The translations under genes and the position numbers were made by a program. A stretch of 64,000 bases of DNA from Desmodesmus armatus (taxonomy: Eukaryota; Chlorophyta; Chlorophyceae; Sphaeropleales; Scenedesmaceae): contig VIIQ02000739.1 of NCBI GenBank assembly GCA_007449985.2, forward strand, positions 342,003 through 406,002, read 5' to 3'. Shown one piece after another: positions 12,396-26,000 of this stretch; the first letter of the stretch is position 1; the number at the start of each line of letters is the position of its first letter. The notes under the pieces are model-generated. The model saw nothing but the letters and a program-made list of their open reading frames with translations. It was not told where the DNA came from and ran no database searches.

Positions 12396-13212
12396 CATTC
12401 TGGGCGCATGGCAGAAGCACCACTTCAATATACGTATACTATGCGACATAGGGCACCGCCCTATGCCGCAACGTCTGTCACATTAAACATGTCCACTGCC
12501 TCAGTTAGCCCCAGCCACAACCACGTTGATGAGGGCCCTGGACCTCTCCCAGGCACAGCCCCTCAACCAGAATGCAACACCAAAAACCAGCATGCAAACA
12601 GGCTTGCAAACACCAGCAGTCACGGCGACTGGGCGGATGAAGATGCACCAAGCGCAAGAGCAGGCTGGGTGTGCGCAGCAAGCCTGACGTCTGTTGAACT
12701 GTGCACAAACTTCAAAGCCTGCCAGACTCTGCAGCAGCCTGCTGAGCCAAAAGACTGCAGCTGGGTGAAGAGCAGTAGTGTTGCCACGTGTGGATAGCAG
12801 CATGCCTCGGGCAACATGCATGCGGCAACCTTGCCTGACGGGTGGGCCAGTGCGCCAGCCTGGCAACACGTCCACGAGACTGTATGAGTTCAACAGACAC
12901 CTGCCAAGGCAGATTTGAGGCCGCACTATGCCTGCCATGCACAAATGCAATCTCGCGCATCAAGCATCTAGCATGCCGTTGTGCATCCAGGCAAATTCAT
13001 AACTGTACAACAACAGCTGTCACATGACGGCAGGCCCTGCAATGACGGCACGCTGTGTACTACGTGATAGGCTGGTAGTTGGCAACTGCCATGTAGAGAC
13101 TGGACATGCCTGGGCCCATGGGTTGAGACTGCCAGCAGCATCGTCTGGGGCAAAGCGCCGCAAGAGACGGCTGCTCCGTGCGGAACAGGCATGCCGTATG
13201 CAGCGACTGCCT

Positions 13213-14718
13213 TCACATCATCTTCTGTGCCACTGGGGCGGCAAGGGCGGGGGCCTGGGTGGAGGGGCCCTTGGCAGCTTGAGCCTTATGCTCACGAGCC
13301 TGTAGGGGGCAGGAACGCAAATGGGGTGAGATGATCACACAGTTGGACACTTTCAACGGTTGACGTGGCTGTGCAAAACGTGCTGCATGCATGAAGGTGG
13401 TCTCCTGCTTGCGTGCCGCACGCAAGCAGTGCTTTCATCCTGATAGCAGTGCTTTCATCCTGTAGAAAAGGCAGTGTGTGGCATACACAGCTGGCCTGGG
13501 CTGGTGACGGTCCAGCTGTGGCGGCGATGAACACAGAAAGTACCGTACGGGACAGCCATGCACGCCTTGATGGGATGCCTGTCAGTGCTGGCCTTACCTC
13601 TTGGCAAATCGCGCAGGGTGAGCACCAGAAGTGCACACAGCAGTCACTGCAAGGATCCTCCTGCAGGCTACACACGGGGTGAAGAGAAAGACAGAAAAGA
13701 AGGATCAGAGTTTCGACCCAGCGGCCAGACGCCCGGCATGATGAATTGATTTCATCAATGACATGTTCAAGCCAACGTGCCCTTGGTCAACTATGCACAT
13801 TGTGAAAGCTGCTCTTTGGTCACCAACAGGACCACTCGGGATGAGATCCCGCCATGCAGCAAACAACACCCAGGAGCGGGCTGTACTAGGGCCAGCTCCA
13901 GCCACAGCGCATGTGCTACAATGCTGAACAGTCACACGTCTCGCATGGGGAACAGCCTTCAAGGGCCGTTTCTCAGGCCTGTTGGTGTGTACTGGCCGCT
14001 TTCCAGCGATATGTCAACACATGGAGACTGCTTGGCAGGCAGGCACAGCCAGAGAGCCATGCAGAACTCACTTGTGCTTGTTCCTCATGTCGTTCCTGAT
14101 GCTGCCAGCAAAGAAACAGGCAAACATGGCGCAGCTGCAGGGGTGCACCAGCAGCAGAACCAAGATTCAGTCAGCACAAACGGCGACAACTTTGTACAGT
14201 GCCATGACTGTACACAGAGCCATAGAGCACCACTGAAATATACATGCCTGTTGTAGTGGCGCACGTGGCATCAAGACAGCCACTGCACTTGCAACAGCTT
14301 GACTGAAAACAAGCCAGCCTCGTCGCTGCCAGCGGGCATGCATGGACATGAGAAACATTGGGCCAAGGCAGATGACGATCCCTGTCACCAAGCCTCCCTC
14401 TCACAGCAAAGCCTCACCAGTAATAAAGGCAGCAGGGCCCAAAGCAGCCTCCACCGTGCAGCTTGGACGTGTTCTCTCCATACAAGCAGGGGGGGCACCA
14501 GGTGCCGTAGCAACATGTTGACCTGTAACAGTTGAACAGTTGACAAGACATGGGCAGCAGGAGCTGGAAGACTCGCAAGCCCTCGCGCTGGTAAGAAGCA
14601 GCCTTCAAGAGGCTTCACGCACAGGCATGTGAGCACGCACCAGTCAGAAGTGCAGGCGTACAGTCCGCTGTTCCACGACTGCTTTGCAGCGCGGTGTTGG
14701 TGGCCATGCTGGGCTTTA
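13213..14718 (-). CDS. PLAC8-family cysteine-rich protein, copy 1 (at least 5 exons)
   Basis: Exons in gene order: N-terminal exon from 14641 up to about 14718 (upper limit unknown), 14418-14522 (105 bp), 14072-14134 (63 bp), 13598-13667 (70 bp), 13213-13299 (87 bp, stop). All phases join cleanly. The assembled PLAC8 domain shows WNSGLYACTSDW, then STCCYGTWCPPCLYGEN, GCFGPCCLYYC, then ACFFAG and RNKHN, then DPCSDCCVHFWCSPCAICQE. These are the CC-x-C, CxxG and CALCQE-type motifs of the PLAC8 family (plant FW2.2, PCR and MCA1; animal PLAC8). Family members are small membrane-associated proteins linked to cell-size control, metal resistance or calcium uptake. Which applies here cannot be told. 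The Cys-rich stretches would form the membrane segments. The tail after CQE is AREHKAQAAK and Pro/Ala-rich. The start codon was not found. Confidence 0.85.
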
Positions 14719-15194
14719 CGACGTTGCGATAAATGCTTAGACTACTTTGTTTTGCAACGCTCTGCGTGTGGTCAGGCTTGTCGAGGGAGCGCTCTGTATC
14801 AAGTCGTGAAAGGCATCGGTGCTGTTCCACCTGCCTTCCACGATGCTATTCCGCTGACGCGCAACAGCGGAGGTTGCACTTGCACTTCAGCGCCATTGAC
14901 TGAACCTCTGATACCGTCTTGTATAGCACATACTACATGCTTCGCTTGGATGGAGCGCGGCATGAACCAAAGGCCTGGCCAGCGGCTCCAAGGTTTGTAC
15001 TTGGCTTGGGTTCAAAGCGCACTGAAGAAGCTGGCAGGCCTATGCCAGGTGCGGCACCGCTGCAAATTGGGGGCATGAGTGAACTGTTTGCAAACCTTTG
15101 ATGCACAGTTCTGCCAACACCGGTGTTTGGTGGCACCACACTTACAAGCTGCAGAGCAAACTTGCACAAAAACGTTCTTTACAGCCTAGGCTTC

Positions 15195-15480
15195 TCAACC
15201 GGTTGACACTTCCAAGGATCGTAACGGCGCGCTGCGTGGCAGGACATCCTTGAGATGCACCCTCACATCCACGTTCAGGTCCAAGAACACCCCAACAGGC
15301 GACAAAGACTGCACACGCTGACACAGCTTACAGCCAACATGGGCTGTCCGACAGCCACAATGGCATGATGCATCCTGCACAAACGGTGCGGAGGTGATGC
15401 TGTTGATGGAAAGGACCACATCGTCACCAACGGCGTCACCACCCCCAGCATGACCGATGATTGCCCTCCTCACCAGGCTG
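15195..15480 (-). CDS. Possible terminal exon of an unrecognised gene
   Basis: A minus-strand frame ending in a stop at 15195 has coding-like composition: HAGGGDAVGDDVVLSINS, then SCHCGCRTAHVGCKLC, then VGVFLDLNVDVRVHLKDV. The Cys/His spacing is compact enough for a metal site, but no family was recognised. No upstream exon with matching phase was found, so it may be a chance frame or a fragment. It lies between the two PLAC8 genes on the same strand. The rest of 14720-16720 shows no further candidate. Confidence 0.25.
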
Positions 15481-16720
15481 GCCAAACACGTAAGCAAGGG
15501 CAGATGTGACCGCCAAAGAAATCCCGGGATGGGGTGGGCATGGATGCTTGGCAAACATGCAACATACGTCAGATTTAATCCGATTCCGCAGGCGGCAATC
15601 TGCACCAGTCACACAAGTCAGCACCAGCATGCGCCAAGCACGGAGCAGCACAAGTCAGCTTGTTGGCTTGAAGAAGTCGGTTGCGTGGCTTGAATTGGTT
15701 CCCTCCAGCTGGTGCTTGATGAAGTACCAGCCACCATAGTTCGCAACCCTTTGTGTATGTCCCATGAGCGTTATTCGGCTAGAGCAAGCAGCATGCCACA
15801 GTGCTGCCCGGCAGCCACTGGCTGTGGCACAGCCTGCACATGTCTCAAAAGGACAACAAACACCACGCATTGCATCAATGGGGTGGCCAACACGGCCCAT
15901 ACACCAGTCTGGCCAGTTGTTGCCACAGCTAGCAGCTAGCGGTTGATTTGCTGACAGCTGCGTTTCAAAACAAATGCACACTGTCTCTGGAACCTGGCAG
16001 AAGCCTTAGATCAGGCTACTGGCCAAATGAAGGGCACATGCGTGCAAGTGGGGCCCTGATTGAACAAGGAAAAGCACAGAGGGTTGGTTGTGGGTGCAAC
16101 AAGATCGTGCGTCAAGGCCTCAAGGCCACAGTGGCACTCTGATAGTAGGGCAACACGAGCGCCATGTGCCAGGGCAACATGAGCGCCATGTGTCAATCAG
16201 CGACAATCACACAGCCATTGCATTCAGGGCTGCCCTGGCATGCTGATACCATACCAGCAGCAAAGCAACTTGCTTGGCAGGCTGCCAAAAACCGCATTCA
16301 ACCCAGTTGACGACACCTTGTCCCAAAAAGTTGCCACCATAGCACATGTGGTGATGTAAAGGCAAGGGCTCCAAGGCTTGAAAAATGGCATGCGACATGC
16401 TAGGCAGCTGCAGGCGCATGCAAGCATAAGGAGCAGATGTCCATACACCCATACTGTGCAGCGATCGTGTAATGGACGCCAAGCAGGCATGGACCTTTCA
16501 ACTGCCCATAGCTGCTGACGACTGGGTGCGCGAGAATAATATAGCGTAATGGTAAAGGTAAGCATACGTATGATACTTATCACAGGTAACAGCGGCGCTG
16601 CTGGTAATGCCAACCGGTCTGAGCACATTTCAACAGACCAAGTCACAAACAGCATGATGGCTTGAGGCTGTAGGTTCAGGATCCGACTGCCGGTTGAGTT
16701 TTGCGCACACATGTGTCTCA

Positions 16721-18230
16721 TCACGCCATCTTCTGTGCAGTAGGGGCCTGCAGCTCCACGACCTGGTTAATGGGGGCCTTGGGCTCACGTGCCTTCAGCT
16801 CACGCGCCTGAAGGGGGGAGTAACAGTCACACAGATGGCATGAGCCGCTGCAGCAACAGGAGCGTGCCATGCAACGAATTCTGCAGCTGCGCCCTGATCA
16901 AGCATAGTGCTCAGAGCGTGGCATGCAAGTGTGCAGCCATGGTCACCGTATGAATGCCGCAACTCATGTGTGATTGCAGGCTGCACTGAATCATGTTGAC
17001 ACTGAATCTGCCTTAGGTCAGGCGCAAGTTGCCTACGCGCCTAGGCATGACAAGCCTGAGTTCATTTGGCCACCAGCACAGGCCCAAGACCGTCTTGCCT
17101 CTTGGCCTAGTCTCACCTCCTGGCAGAGAGCACAGGGTGAGCACCAGCAGTGCACACACATGTCATGGCAGGGGTCCTCCTGCAGGCTGCATGAACGTAA
17201 GGAAATGAACAGGGCAAACACGCCACCGGCAGGTTGACAACGCGTAACCATGAAGTGCCTTCATAGTGGCATGTGCTGCACAGGCTGTTGGATGAACAAC
17301 GCAGCTGCCATAGTGGCACGGGTCAAACCAAGGCATGCGAGCATGGCATGCCGGTTGCAGCTAGAGCACCATCTCATGCAGCAGTTGGTAGCCGCAAGCT
17401 GGCTAAACCCTGGAAGAAACCAGCCAAGTTGAGCGGCACAGGTCTGAAAGCCTCAATGAAGCCCATACCTGCGTCGGTGGGCACATTCTAGCAAGCAAAC
17501 ATCATGTCTGTGACTCACTTGTGCCGCTTTCGGAGGTCGCCTCTTGTCCATCCAGCAAAGAAGCAGGCAAACCCGGCGCAGCTGCACGAGCAACATGGCA
17601 TGAGCAGCACACACAGCAGTGCAGCTCAAATGGTGCGCATGCGTATAAGGTGTTACCACTGACAACATGTTGTTAACAGCACACTGAGTGCAGGGACCCT
17701 CAAACAAGTGTGAGACAGCAAACTTTGTGGCACAGAGGCCAAGACACCGGTCAGTTTGTCTTGCACGCCAGCGGGACCAAAGGCCCGGCACTGTGATCAC
17801 AGTCATGACGCTGCGGCGCACGATGTCAAAGTGGGCCTCAGAAACTATTCCCTAAGAGTCTTAGACAATGCATTGTGGCACGCACGCATCCACGTGGCAT
17901 GCAGGATGCTTCATCAATGCACACCCACCAGTAGTAGAGGAGGCAGGGACCGACGCAGCCTCCACCTTGCAGCTTGTCTGCATTCTCTCCGTACAAGCAG
18001 GCAGAGCACCACAAACCGTAGCAACAGGTATTCCTGCAAGCAGACACGAGCAGCAACTAGCAATGTCAGAGGTTTGCAGGAGCAACCAGGTACTTCCTGC
18101 GGCACTGCTAGCAAAGACCGTGCGCACCAATCAGAGGTGCAGCTGCAGACACCGCTGCTCCATGGCTGTTGTGCAGCTTTGCAGGACTGCTGTGCAGTTT
18201 TGCAAGGTTGGGTGGCCATACTGATTTACT
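16721..18230 (-). CDS. PLAC8-family cysteine-rich protein, copy 2 (at least 5 exons)
   Basis: Exons in gene order: from 18128 up to about 18230, 17929-18033 (105 bp), 17519-17581 (63 bp), 17117-17186 (70 bp), 16721-16807 (87 bp). Every mappable exon has exactly the length of its partner in copy 1 and the same phase. The domain reads WSSGVCSCTSDW, NTCCYGLWCSACLYGEN, GCVGPCLLYYC, ACFFAGWTRGDLRKRHN, DPCHDMCVHCWCSPCALCQE and then ARELKAREPKAP. CALCQEAREL is the textbook PLAC8 signature. The introns are unalike in length and sequence, so the tandem duplication is not recent. The N-terminal exon, like that of copy 1, uses a GTGCG donor. The start codon was not found. Confidence 0.86.
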
Positions 18231-21200
18231 ACGGGTTCTGCTGTGAAAGAATGCTCTGCAGCACAGCGAGCGGTCTCTGAACGTTGCAGGTCGATTGCGG
18301 AGTGCACCAACAGAGCAGGCTAACAGCGACTGTGTATGCAACCACTGTGTTTGTTGCAGGGTGATGGGCGATACCGTCTATACGCCCGTGCCTCCTGTCT
18401 TATGTTGCACGTTTTCGGAGAATTCTGTGGTGACTCACTGTAACACACGAGGTGACTGTGTCCGTCGGCAGGTTATCCGCCGAGGTCTTCGACGGCCGCG
18501 GTTGTGTCTTGCCCAGACTTCCAGGCCCTGCATTGATGTAAGAACTTGCCCAGGCACGGCACGCGCTCGTCCCCCGCCGCGTCCCGACTCCACCCGTCCT
18601 ACGCAACGGCACGCTTCACGTTGAGTCATCGACCGTTGCAACATGGCGTCGGAACCGTTTACCACATCTATCCTTTGAAACATGCGACTGAGCAATTTCT
18701 GCTTCACATTTCACAGGACAGGGCCACGCCACTGTCTGGCATGTGAAGGCCTCTGCTGGTGTGCAGTTGGTGCTCTGCTGTTCCACTGGGCTGGATGCAT
18801 GTGCGCCGTGGGTGTGTGGTGCTCACCATATGTGCTCAGAGATAGAAGGAAAAGTTACACCCACTGCAGGCAGCACATGCTGACAGCACAGCCTGTGCCC
18901 TGAGGGCAGCACACAATCAACACCCATCGTATCGCCACAACAACCCGCTTACAATGTCACACATGACTGTCTCTCTCGGCAGCCGCTGCAAACAATGTCA
19001 GCAGCACATGCTACACTCAGGACTAATCAGATTAGAAGTCCACAGCTCATGCCCCACCAGGCTGGTCCAATTTGTGTATTTGTTTAGACGAAGACTGCCG
19101 CATGGACCACAAAAGACACCGTATGCGTGTAGCAGATATGTGTACTTCAATGCAGCACGGCTGCCAGTGGCATGACAGTGCTTCTAGCAGGGCTGATGTG
19201 TTGGGTGCTGCAACAGTGTCCAACAGTGGCCGAAAACTTGCAAACGATCTGGAAGCGATGCAACATGCATGCACCTTGCGAAAGATGCCTGTACCTTGGC
19301 GGACACCACGAGCCCCTATGCTCATCTGACTGATGACTGATAAGCAGATTTGCTCAAAGGCAGCAAAAGAGCTGGCTTGCAAACCTTGCGGTCTGACACG
19401 TTAACATTGCAGTGTGACACCGCGGAACAGCACAGTCCTACCAACATCAACAGTGATAGCTTCCAGCCGTCCTGGTAGGAACCTCACACATACAAGCCGA
19501 CTGAATGACCATTGATCTCTACAGCCACATACCCCTGCAAACCACACTTTACACCTGATCTGACCGCTATGCCCATCAACGGGCACACTGCACTCATTAC
19601 TGACCCTTGCGGAGTGTCATCCCACACACACAAGAACGGTGGACCACCTACACAATGCGCGTGGGGTGCAGCGCAGACAACAAAAGTCACATCACTGCTG
19701 AAGCTGCAACACCAAAACTTACACAACCGCCCCTACAGGGTAGCTACTGATCGGGCCGCCCAATGTTGATCATCATATCACACAGCACACAAACTTGGTT
19801 ACGGATGTTGCCACACACCTGCACTGCAACACGGACCAGCTTCCGTCAAGGCATGATACCTGACCCAAGCCAGCACAGGGGGACTTCAACCTTCTACTAG
19901 CAGAGCCGCACAGTTCCTTATCAGCCCAGCTTCGTCCATGCGCAATGCATGCCATGCGCATTGCATGCGCCCTAACAAGACAGGCCCGCGCCATCTGGCA
20001 CACGAGTCACACTCAGCGCGCGCTGCTTGATGCTCCGCATTTGGGACAATCAGACAGTGTCGCGCACAGCTGCATCAGATGCAGTGTCCCAGTGGCAACA
20101 CCACCGCTTCAGGCTGCTTTGCGGTACTATCGCAGGCTGCAATCCACCCGGGTTGAGTCAACACCATTCAGGACCCACACTCAGCACTCCAGAGCAGCCA
20201 GGCCTCCGTTGCGCACATTCCAAAGTCTAGAAACCTCAATGTACAGGCGATGTCTGGGCGCACATGCCTTTCCTTGCGCGACACCCACCCGCCCCCCTTC
20301 ACTCCCACCGAACGCTCCCTACCCCTGCTACACTCGGTTGCGGCAACCCTGCCTGCTTGCCAGCAAAAGGTGCCTGCACCCTGACATGCCATTGCCAGTG
20401 AAAGCTTCCTAATCTTACGATGCCTACATCCTACTAAGTAGTACATCAACTGACACTGACTCTGCTGCGGCAGCAGAGAGGGATGGCAAAAAGCATCAGG
20501 CACTTTGTGAAGAGCGTGTGTGATCGGCTGCAGCCGCCCCTCCCAAAGTGCCTCAGGCAGGAAAGAAGCAGCCGTGCTCAGCTGGCCCAGCCTGGCACTG
20601 CACCACAAAGCCAGACCAACATGGCCCATGTGTATGTGTGTGACCAACATGCCCATGCGACGACAGCAACACCCATCAAGTTGATATCTTTCCACAACTG
20701 CACTGGTCTATGGTAGCCACAGCCCCACCATACTGTCCAAAATTGTTAAGGCCCCACCCCCCATACACACACAAACTCTCACTTCCCCCCTTCCCATAGC
20801 CCTCCCCCCTGCAAGCCAACACAGACCGCCCGCAGCAAGATACAGCCCCTGAGACTGCATTCATCAATGTGCATGCTGATGTATGACACGATCAGCATGG
20901 CTGTTCTGGAGAGGATTGGGAAGAATGAGAAGGACAGCCTCCACAACACCTCAGCACGAGCTGCCCCACAACCGTCATCAACAGCCTCACAACTGCCGTC
21001 AACCACCATCCAAACGCCTTCAGCGCCTCTGAAAGCGTTGGCAAGGACGCTCATGCATTCAGTCTGGCAACTAGCCTGTCAGCCGCCGTCAATGCACAAA
21101 GAGCCATGCAACAACCGCCGCACGCTGTATGGGATAAAAAATCCTAAACGAACTAGGGCACCACCACAGATCAAACTGTCTTGTCAACAACATGTCTCCA

Positions 21201-21431
21201 AAATCAAAGCATCAACTGCCCTGTTTACCAACAAACTGCCTTGACTCCTGGAGCTCAGCTCTAATAGTACTATAGACCCCATCAACTCAAGGCACCACTG
21301 CTGCGAACGGTACCTGCAACAGCCGCTGCCTCTTAACTCCGCGCAGGCTGAAATTGCAAGCTGACATTACTCAACATGACATGACTCGGGAAGAAAGCCA
21401 ATCTTGTGGGCAGGCTGTAAGCAATGTTGAC

Positions 21432-21433
<2 letters not shown>
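18231..21433. other. Region without a confident gene
   Basis: About 3.2 kb with only weak candidates. The best is a minus-strand frame at 19484-19726 (contains WDDTPQGSVMSAVCPLMG and GYVAVEINGHSVGLY), which ends beside a possible donor. No family or second exon could be tied to it. A plus-strand frame near 20867-21244 is rich in Ser, Thr and Pro. GC-rich sequence at 18430-18610 (gtccgtcggcaggttatcc) could be a 5' region of PLAC8 copy 2, but this was not shown. Confidence 0.3.

Positions 21434-21504
<71 letters not shown>
21434..21504. repeat. (AGC)n trinucleotide microsatellite
   Basis: About 23 uninterrupted AGC triplets. On the plus strand they would encode poly-Ser inside an otherwise unsupported frame at 21354-21878, and on the minus strand poly-Leu. 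I do not treat this as proof of coding. Confidence 0.95.
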
Positions 21505-23012
21505 CGGCGCTAGACCTGGACCTGACTTCGCAGCTCAAGGCCCACACAAGCTGTATGAGACTGGCACAGATAAACCCAGTGCACATGTTGCTGCAGTGTC
21601 ACTGGCTTTGGCCAAGCCAGCGCATACAATACCCACTACAAACACTGGGCTCAGGCGGCACAGTTGTGGGGCTCATCAAGGCTGTGGCAGTGCAAAACCC
21701 AGAAGCTGGTTGCTGGATAAGCAACTGCATGTGTTGCCTGCAAAGACGGTCAGGACTCGTGACCGGTGTCAGTGACACCACTATCACACCATTGCAGCCA
21801 ACTCCAGCCCAGCCTGTAGGAGGCCCTTGCAAGCAAACAGGCAGCACACACAGACCCAAACAGCCCAAGCGTACGTAGGGCTGCCCGGCGACAGTGGCAG
21901 GGTGCAGCATTCGTCACAACCTCCTCGACAGCTTCCAGCCTAGTGGGCCACTAGGCTTGAGACACACCATGATGCACCATGACACCAACCTCCGAGGCCA
22001 CCTCTGACTGGATCAGATCAGAGATCGCATGCAGCTTGCAGAGTACAGCAGTGCTGGCAGAGCCTCTGCCAACCACACCTGCGAGGCTGTGGCAAGCGCT
22101 GTGCTAGCCACTGGTGAATCGCGTCGCCAGATGGGGTGCGCATACACCCAGTCACAACTACTGTATGTGCTGCATGGCCTGCAAAGTGCACCCCCAGCAG
22201 CTGAAGTACCACCCGGTGTAAGCAGCGTACAGGCCCTGCCAGTGCCACTGAAACTGGCAGCAATCGCTCGCGAGCCAGCAGTCCAAACTGTGCCAAAGCC
22301 AGTTGGGAGCAGCGCTGTACAGCGTCACATGTGACTAAATCAGTGCTGTGGTGCTGAGTCAGAAAGCTCAGGCAGCAAAACAATCCACCAGAAAAGCAGC
22401 CTGACGACATGCAGAATCAAAACAACTGCAGCCAACGCCACCGGACCAGCAAGCAATGTCATTGCCACATGCATCATTGCGCACTGATACCGCACGCACA
22501 CACTGTGAAGAGCCTCCAAGCGCAGAGCAAGCTAGCCACAATTAACTCATGTTGCTCCATAAAAAGAGGGCACGCCCTTGTGAGGCTCTTTTATGCAGCA
22601 ACACATCAGCTGAGGCACCAGCTGCGACAAGTGCGGCCACTGTTGTATCTGCCCATCATGTTAGTGTGCAGCCTCAAGCAGTGGAGTGCAACCGCAGCTG
22701 TCAGCAGCATCCACTAAGGCACCAGCTGCAAGTACCACCCATACAGGCTTGTCTTCGCACCATGATACCAACACCACCGCAAGAAGTAACACTAGCGCTG
22801 CACTGGCACCGCAGCACCAGCCAAAGCCACTGGCATGGCATGCCTCCCTGTTCTGGACTGCCCGCCACTCTGCAGATTCACGCCGCGTTGAGTTACCTCC
22901 CCCACCCACCACTTTTGCAGTGCTGCTGTTGGCCCATGCTGCTTCCTCCTCCTGCAGACTGCAGCTGCAAACTGGCCTAGGAGGAAATTGCCTGCTAAAC
23001 CCTATGTGTTGT
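21505..23012. other. Region downstream of the AP2 gene, no supported gene
   Basis: Open frames exist at 22029-22334 (+) and 22018-22410 (-) but neither shows a motif or intron structure. Part of this stretch should be the 3' untranslated region of the AP2 transcription factor, which ends at 23013 on the minus strand. Confidence 0.35.
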
Positions 23013-26000
23013 TCACACAGGGTTCAAGGTGGCAGCAGCAGGCAACCGTGAAGTGCCAGAGCCTGCAGGAGACAGCAGCCTGTCAGCACCAGCCACACCC
23101 CTGCCTCCCTGTGGAGGACTCCCGCCCCCATCAACCCCTGCAGCTGCAGCCTGTGCTGCTGCCGGCGGGAGCGGCGGCTTGCTGCTGCTGCAGCCTGTAA
23201 CCTGGCCCACATGGCCCACATGGCCCACAGCCTGCTGGGACCTGGCCCACTGGGCGCTGCCTGAGAGGTCCCCACCCACACCTGGCCCAGCAGCAGCACC
23301 TGTCCCCAGCATTGGTGCAGCCCCTGGTGTTGGAACCATGGCAGGGCTGGCAAGCCCTGGGGTAGGGGAGCGTGTGGACAGCATTGCTGCACTGGTAGTA
23401 GCTGTAGGTGAAGCCCGGTTGGCTGGACTGCTGCTTCTGAGGCTAGCCTGACCTATCAGAGGGTCGCTGCCGGCAGTTGGCAGGTAGCTGCCAGCTGCTG
23501 CTGCAGGCGCTCCGTGTGCCAGGGTAGCATCCCAGGCAAGTCCCTGGCTGTGTAGTGCTGATGCGTCTTGCTGCTGCACTGCCTGCGCTCCCGACTGCTG
23601 CTGCTGCTGCTGGTGGTGGTGGTGGTGGTCCTGATCCTGGTGGGAGTTTGTGGCGAGTAGCTGAGCAGAGTCCCTGAGCTGTGCTGCTGACAGAGACCAC
23701 CTGGGGTGTGTTAGCCAGGCCTGCGAGTGCTGCTGCTGCTGTGGCGGTACCCTCAGAGGGCATGCTGAAGCTTGATGCGGCATTACCGCTGGCCTGCCGG
23801 GCGAAGGACTGAGGTGCTGAGTGGGTGGGGAGTGTGGCACCATGGCCATGGGGCCCTGCAGGAGCCTCTGAGGTGAGCCACTGGCCAGTGGCTGTTGGGA
23901 AACCGTCCTTCACAGCCTGCATGTGCTGGTTGTTGAAGGCCCGGGAGTCTTCAGGGTATAGTGCTGGCTGCACTATACCCTGTGGGTACTCTTTTGGGGA
24001 CTGAGTGCAGTCTGGGCCTGCTAGCAGGGTGCTGTCCGTTGCTGCTGCAAGGCGGCAGCCATGGCTGCCTGTGCTGCTGCTGCGGTGGCACGCAGGGTGC
24101 TGCTTGGCGTGGACTGCAGCTGCTGCTGCTGCTGTCCGCCTGAGGTGCAAGGAAACATGGGTGGCATCATAGTTTGCCTCTGAATGGACTGCAACTGCTG
24201 CTGGGGCATAGGGGCAGACATTCTAGCCTCCATGTAAAGAGCTCAGCTGCCGAGGTAGCTTGGAAGGGGGCATTGCCGGTCGCTGCGGCAGCGGCGGCTG
24301 CGGCGGCAGCAGCAGATGGGGTGTTGGCATCTGCTGACATGGCAACAGCAGTAGCTGCTGCTAGCTCAGCCATGTGTGCTGCATCTCTCATAGCTGCAAA
24401 TTGGCTGGGAGAGGTGATCTTTAGGCCACGTGGAAGGCAGAGAGAGCCCTCTTGGACCCTGTCAAACTCAAAGCTTGCGTCTGCAGCAGTGCCGTCAGCG
24501 TGTGTGGCCTCCCCATACCCCATCTCAGTATCTAGCTGTTGCTGCTGCTGGTGACGCTGCGCGTTGGCTTCTGCCAACAAGGCACTTGCTGCTGCTGCTG
24601 ATGAGGTGCTGCCGCTGCTGTTGCCGTGTGCCGCAAACCTTGGAGTGTACATCTGCACCTGGCTAGCTGTCATCAACCCCGCCTCACTGGCCCCCTCGAT
24701 GCCCTTCCCACCGGGCCAGGTGTAGCGCCTTGCTGCTGCATCAGCAGCAGCGCCAACTTGGGCCATCACCTGGAACTCAGCTGCATTGGCTGCTGCTGAG
24801 GCAGCCGCCTCAAGTGCTGCTTGTTCCTCCGGATCCTCCTGTGCTGCTGCTTCTGCAGTGGCTGCTGCTAGGGCAGCATCTGCGGCAGCGGCAGCAGGTT
24901 GACAAATATTTCAATAAAGAATTTCGCTCAATCAGCATGACAAAAAACTATGCATGTATAGAAGTATCAAAATCAAGCTCTTTCAATTGATTTGGACTAT
25001 AACCTCGTAACAGTTTCTATGAATATAAATTATCTGATTTACCTGCGGCAGCAGCAGCGGCAGCATGTGTTGTCTCCAGGCCTGCTACCTCGTCATCATC
25101 CACGGGAAACCCTGGCAGGGTGACCATGTGGTGACCAGCAGCCGCCGCTGCTGCAGCAGCGGCGGCACCTGCGCCTGCGCTGGTGTGCTGGCCGTCTGCT
25201 CCCCTCTTGACCCCTGACATCATGGCACCCAGCATCAGCTGCTGCTGCTGCTCATCCTCTGTCTGTGGGTACTCCAGGTCCCTGCCAGAAGCTCTGTTGG
25301 CTGCCATTGCAGCTTCAGCCTCTGCTGCTGCAGCTGCAGACACCCCATGCCCACCCTGCTGCTGCTGCTGTTGCTGCTGGGATTGGTGAAGGAAGTCCAA
25401 AGCAGGGAAAGCAGACACCTCTAGGCCGCCCTGCTGCAGCTGCATCCCATGGTGGCCCCCTGCCTCCAAACCCCCTGTAGCTGCCAGCCCGTGTGCCCCC
25501 ACATGCATGTTTGGGATCAACATTGCATCATCGGGTGTTGACATAATCCCCTCCTCAGGCTGAGGGTTACGTAACCCACCCTCCGCTGCTGCCAGCGCTG
25601 CCTGCATCATGCTGCTGCCCTGTGGGCCAGGCTGGCCCGCTGCCAAGCTGTGCATATCAATTGGGGTGGACCCTGGTCCACCCGGCCCACCTGGCCCACC
25701 TGGCCCGGCTGATGCATTGGGCAGGTGTCTGGCCGCTGCTGCCAGGAGGGTGCCTAAATTGGGCTGGAGGCCTCTGCTGGCAGCAGCAGCCGTCCCTGCT
25801 GCTGCCGCCTCCTGCAGCGAATTAGTCATAGCCGCCGCTGCTGCCGCAACAGCATCTGCCCGCGAGCCTCTTGGCCCTCCTGCAGCTGCGCCCAGTGGCA
25901 CCCCACCCAGCTGCCTGTAGAACTGGCTATTGCTGCCACCGCCGCCCCTGCCGGCAGCGTCTGTTGTTGGCGGCAGCAATGCCAGCTGCTGCTCCAGCTC

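Noticed and set aside
18231..23012. Search for a gene joining the scattered frames on either strand
   Set aside because: No set of frames joined with matching phases or showed a recognisable domain.
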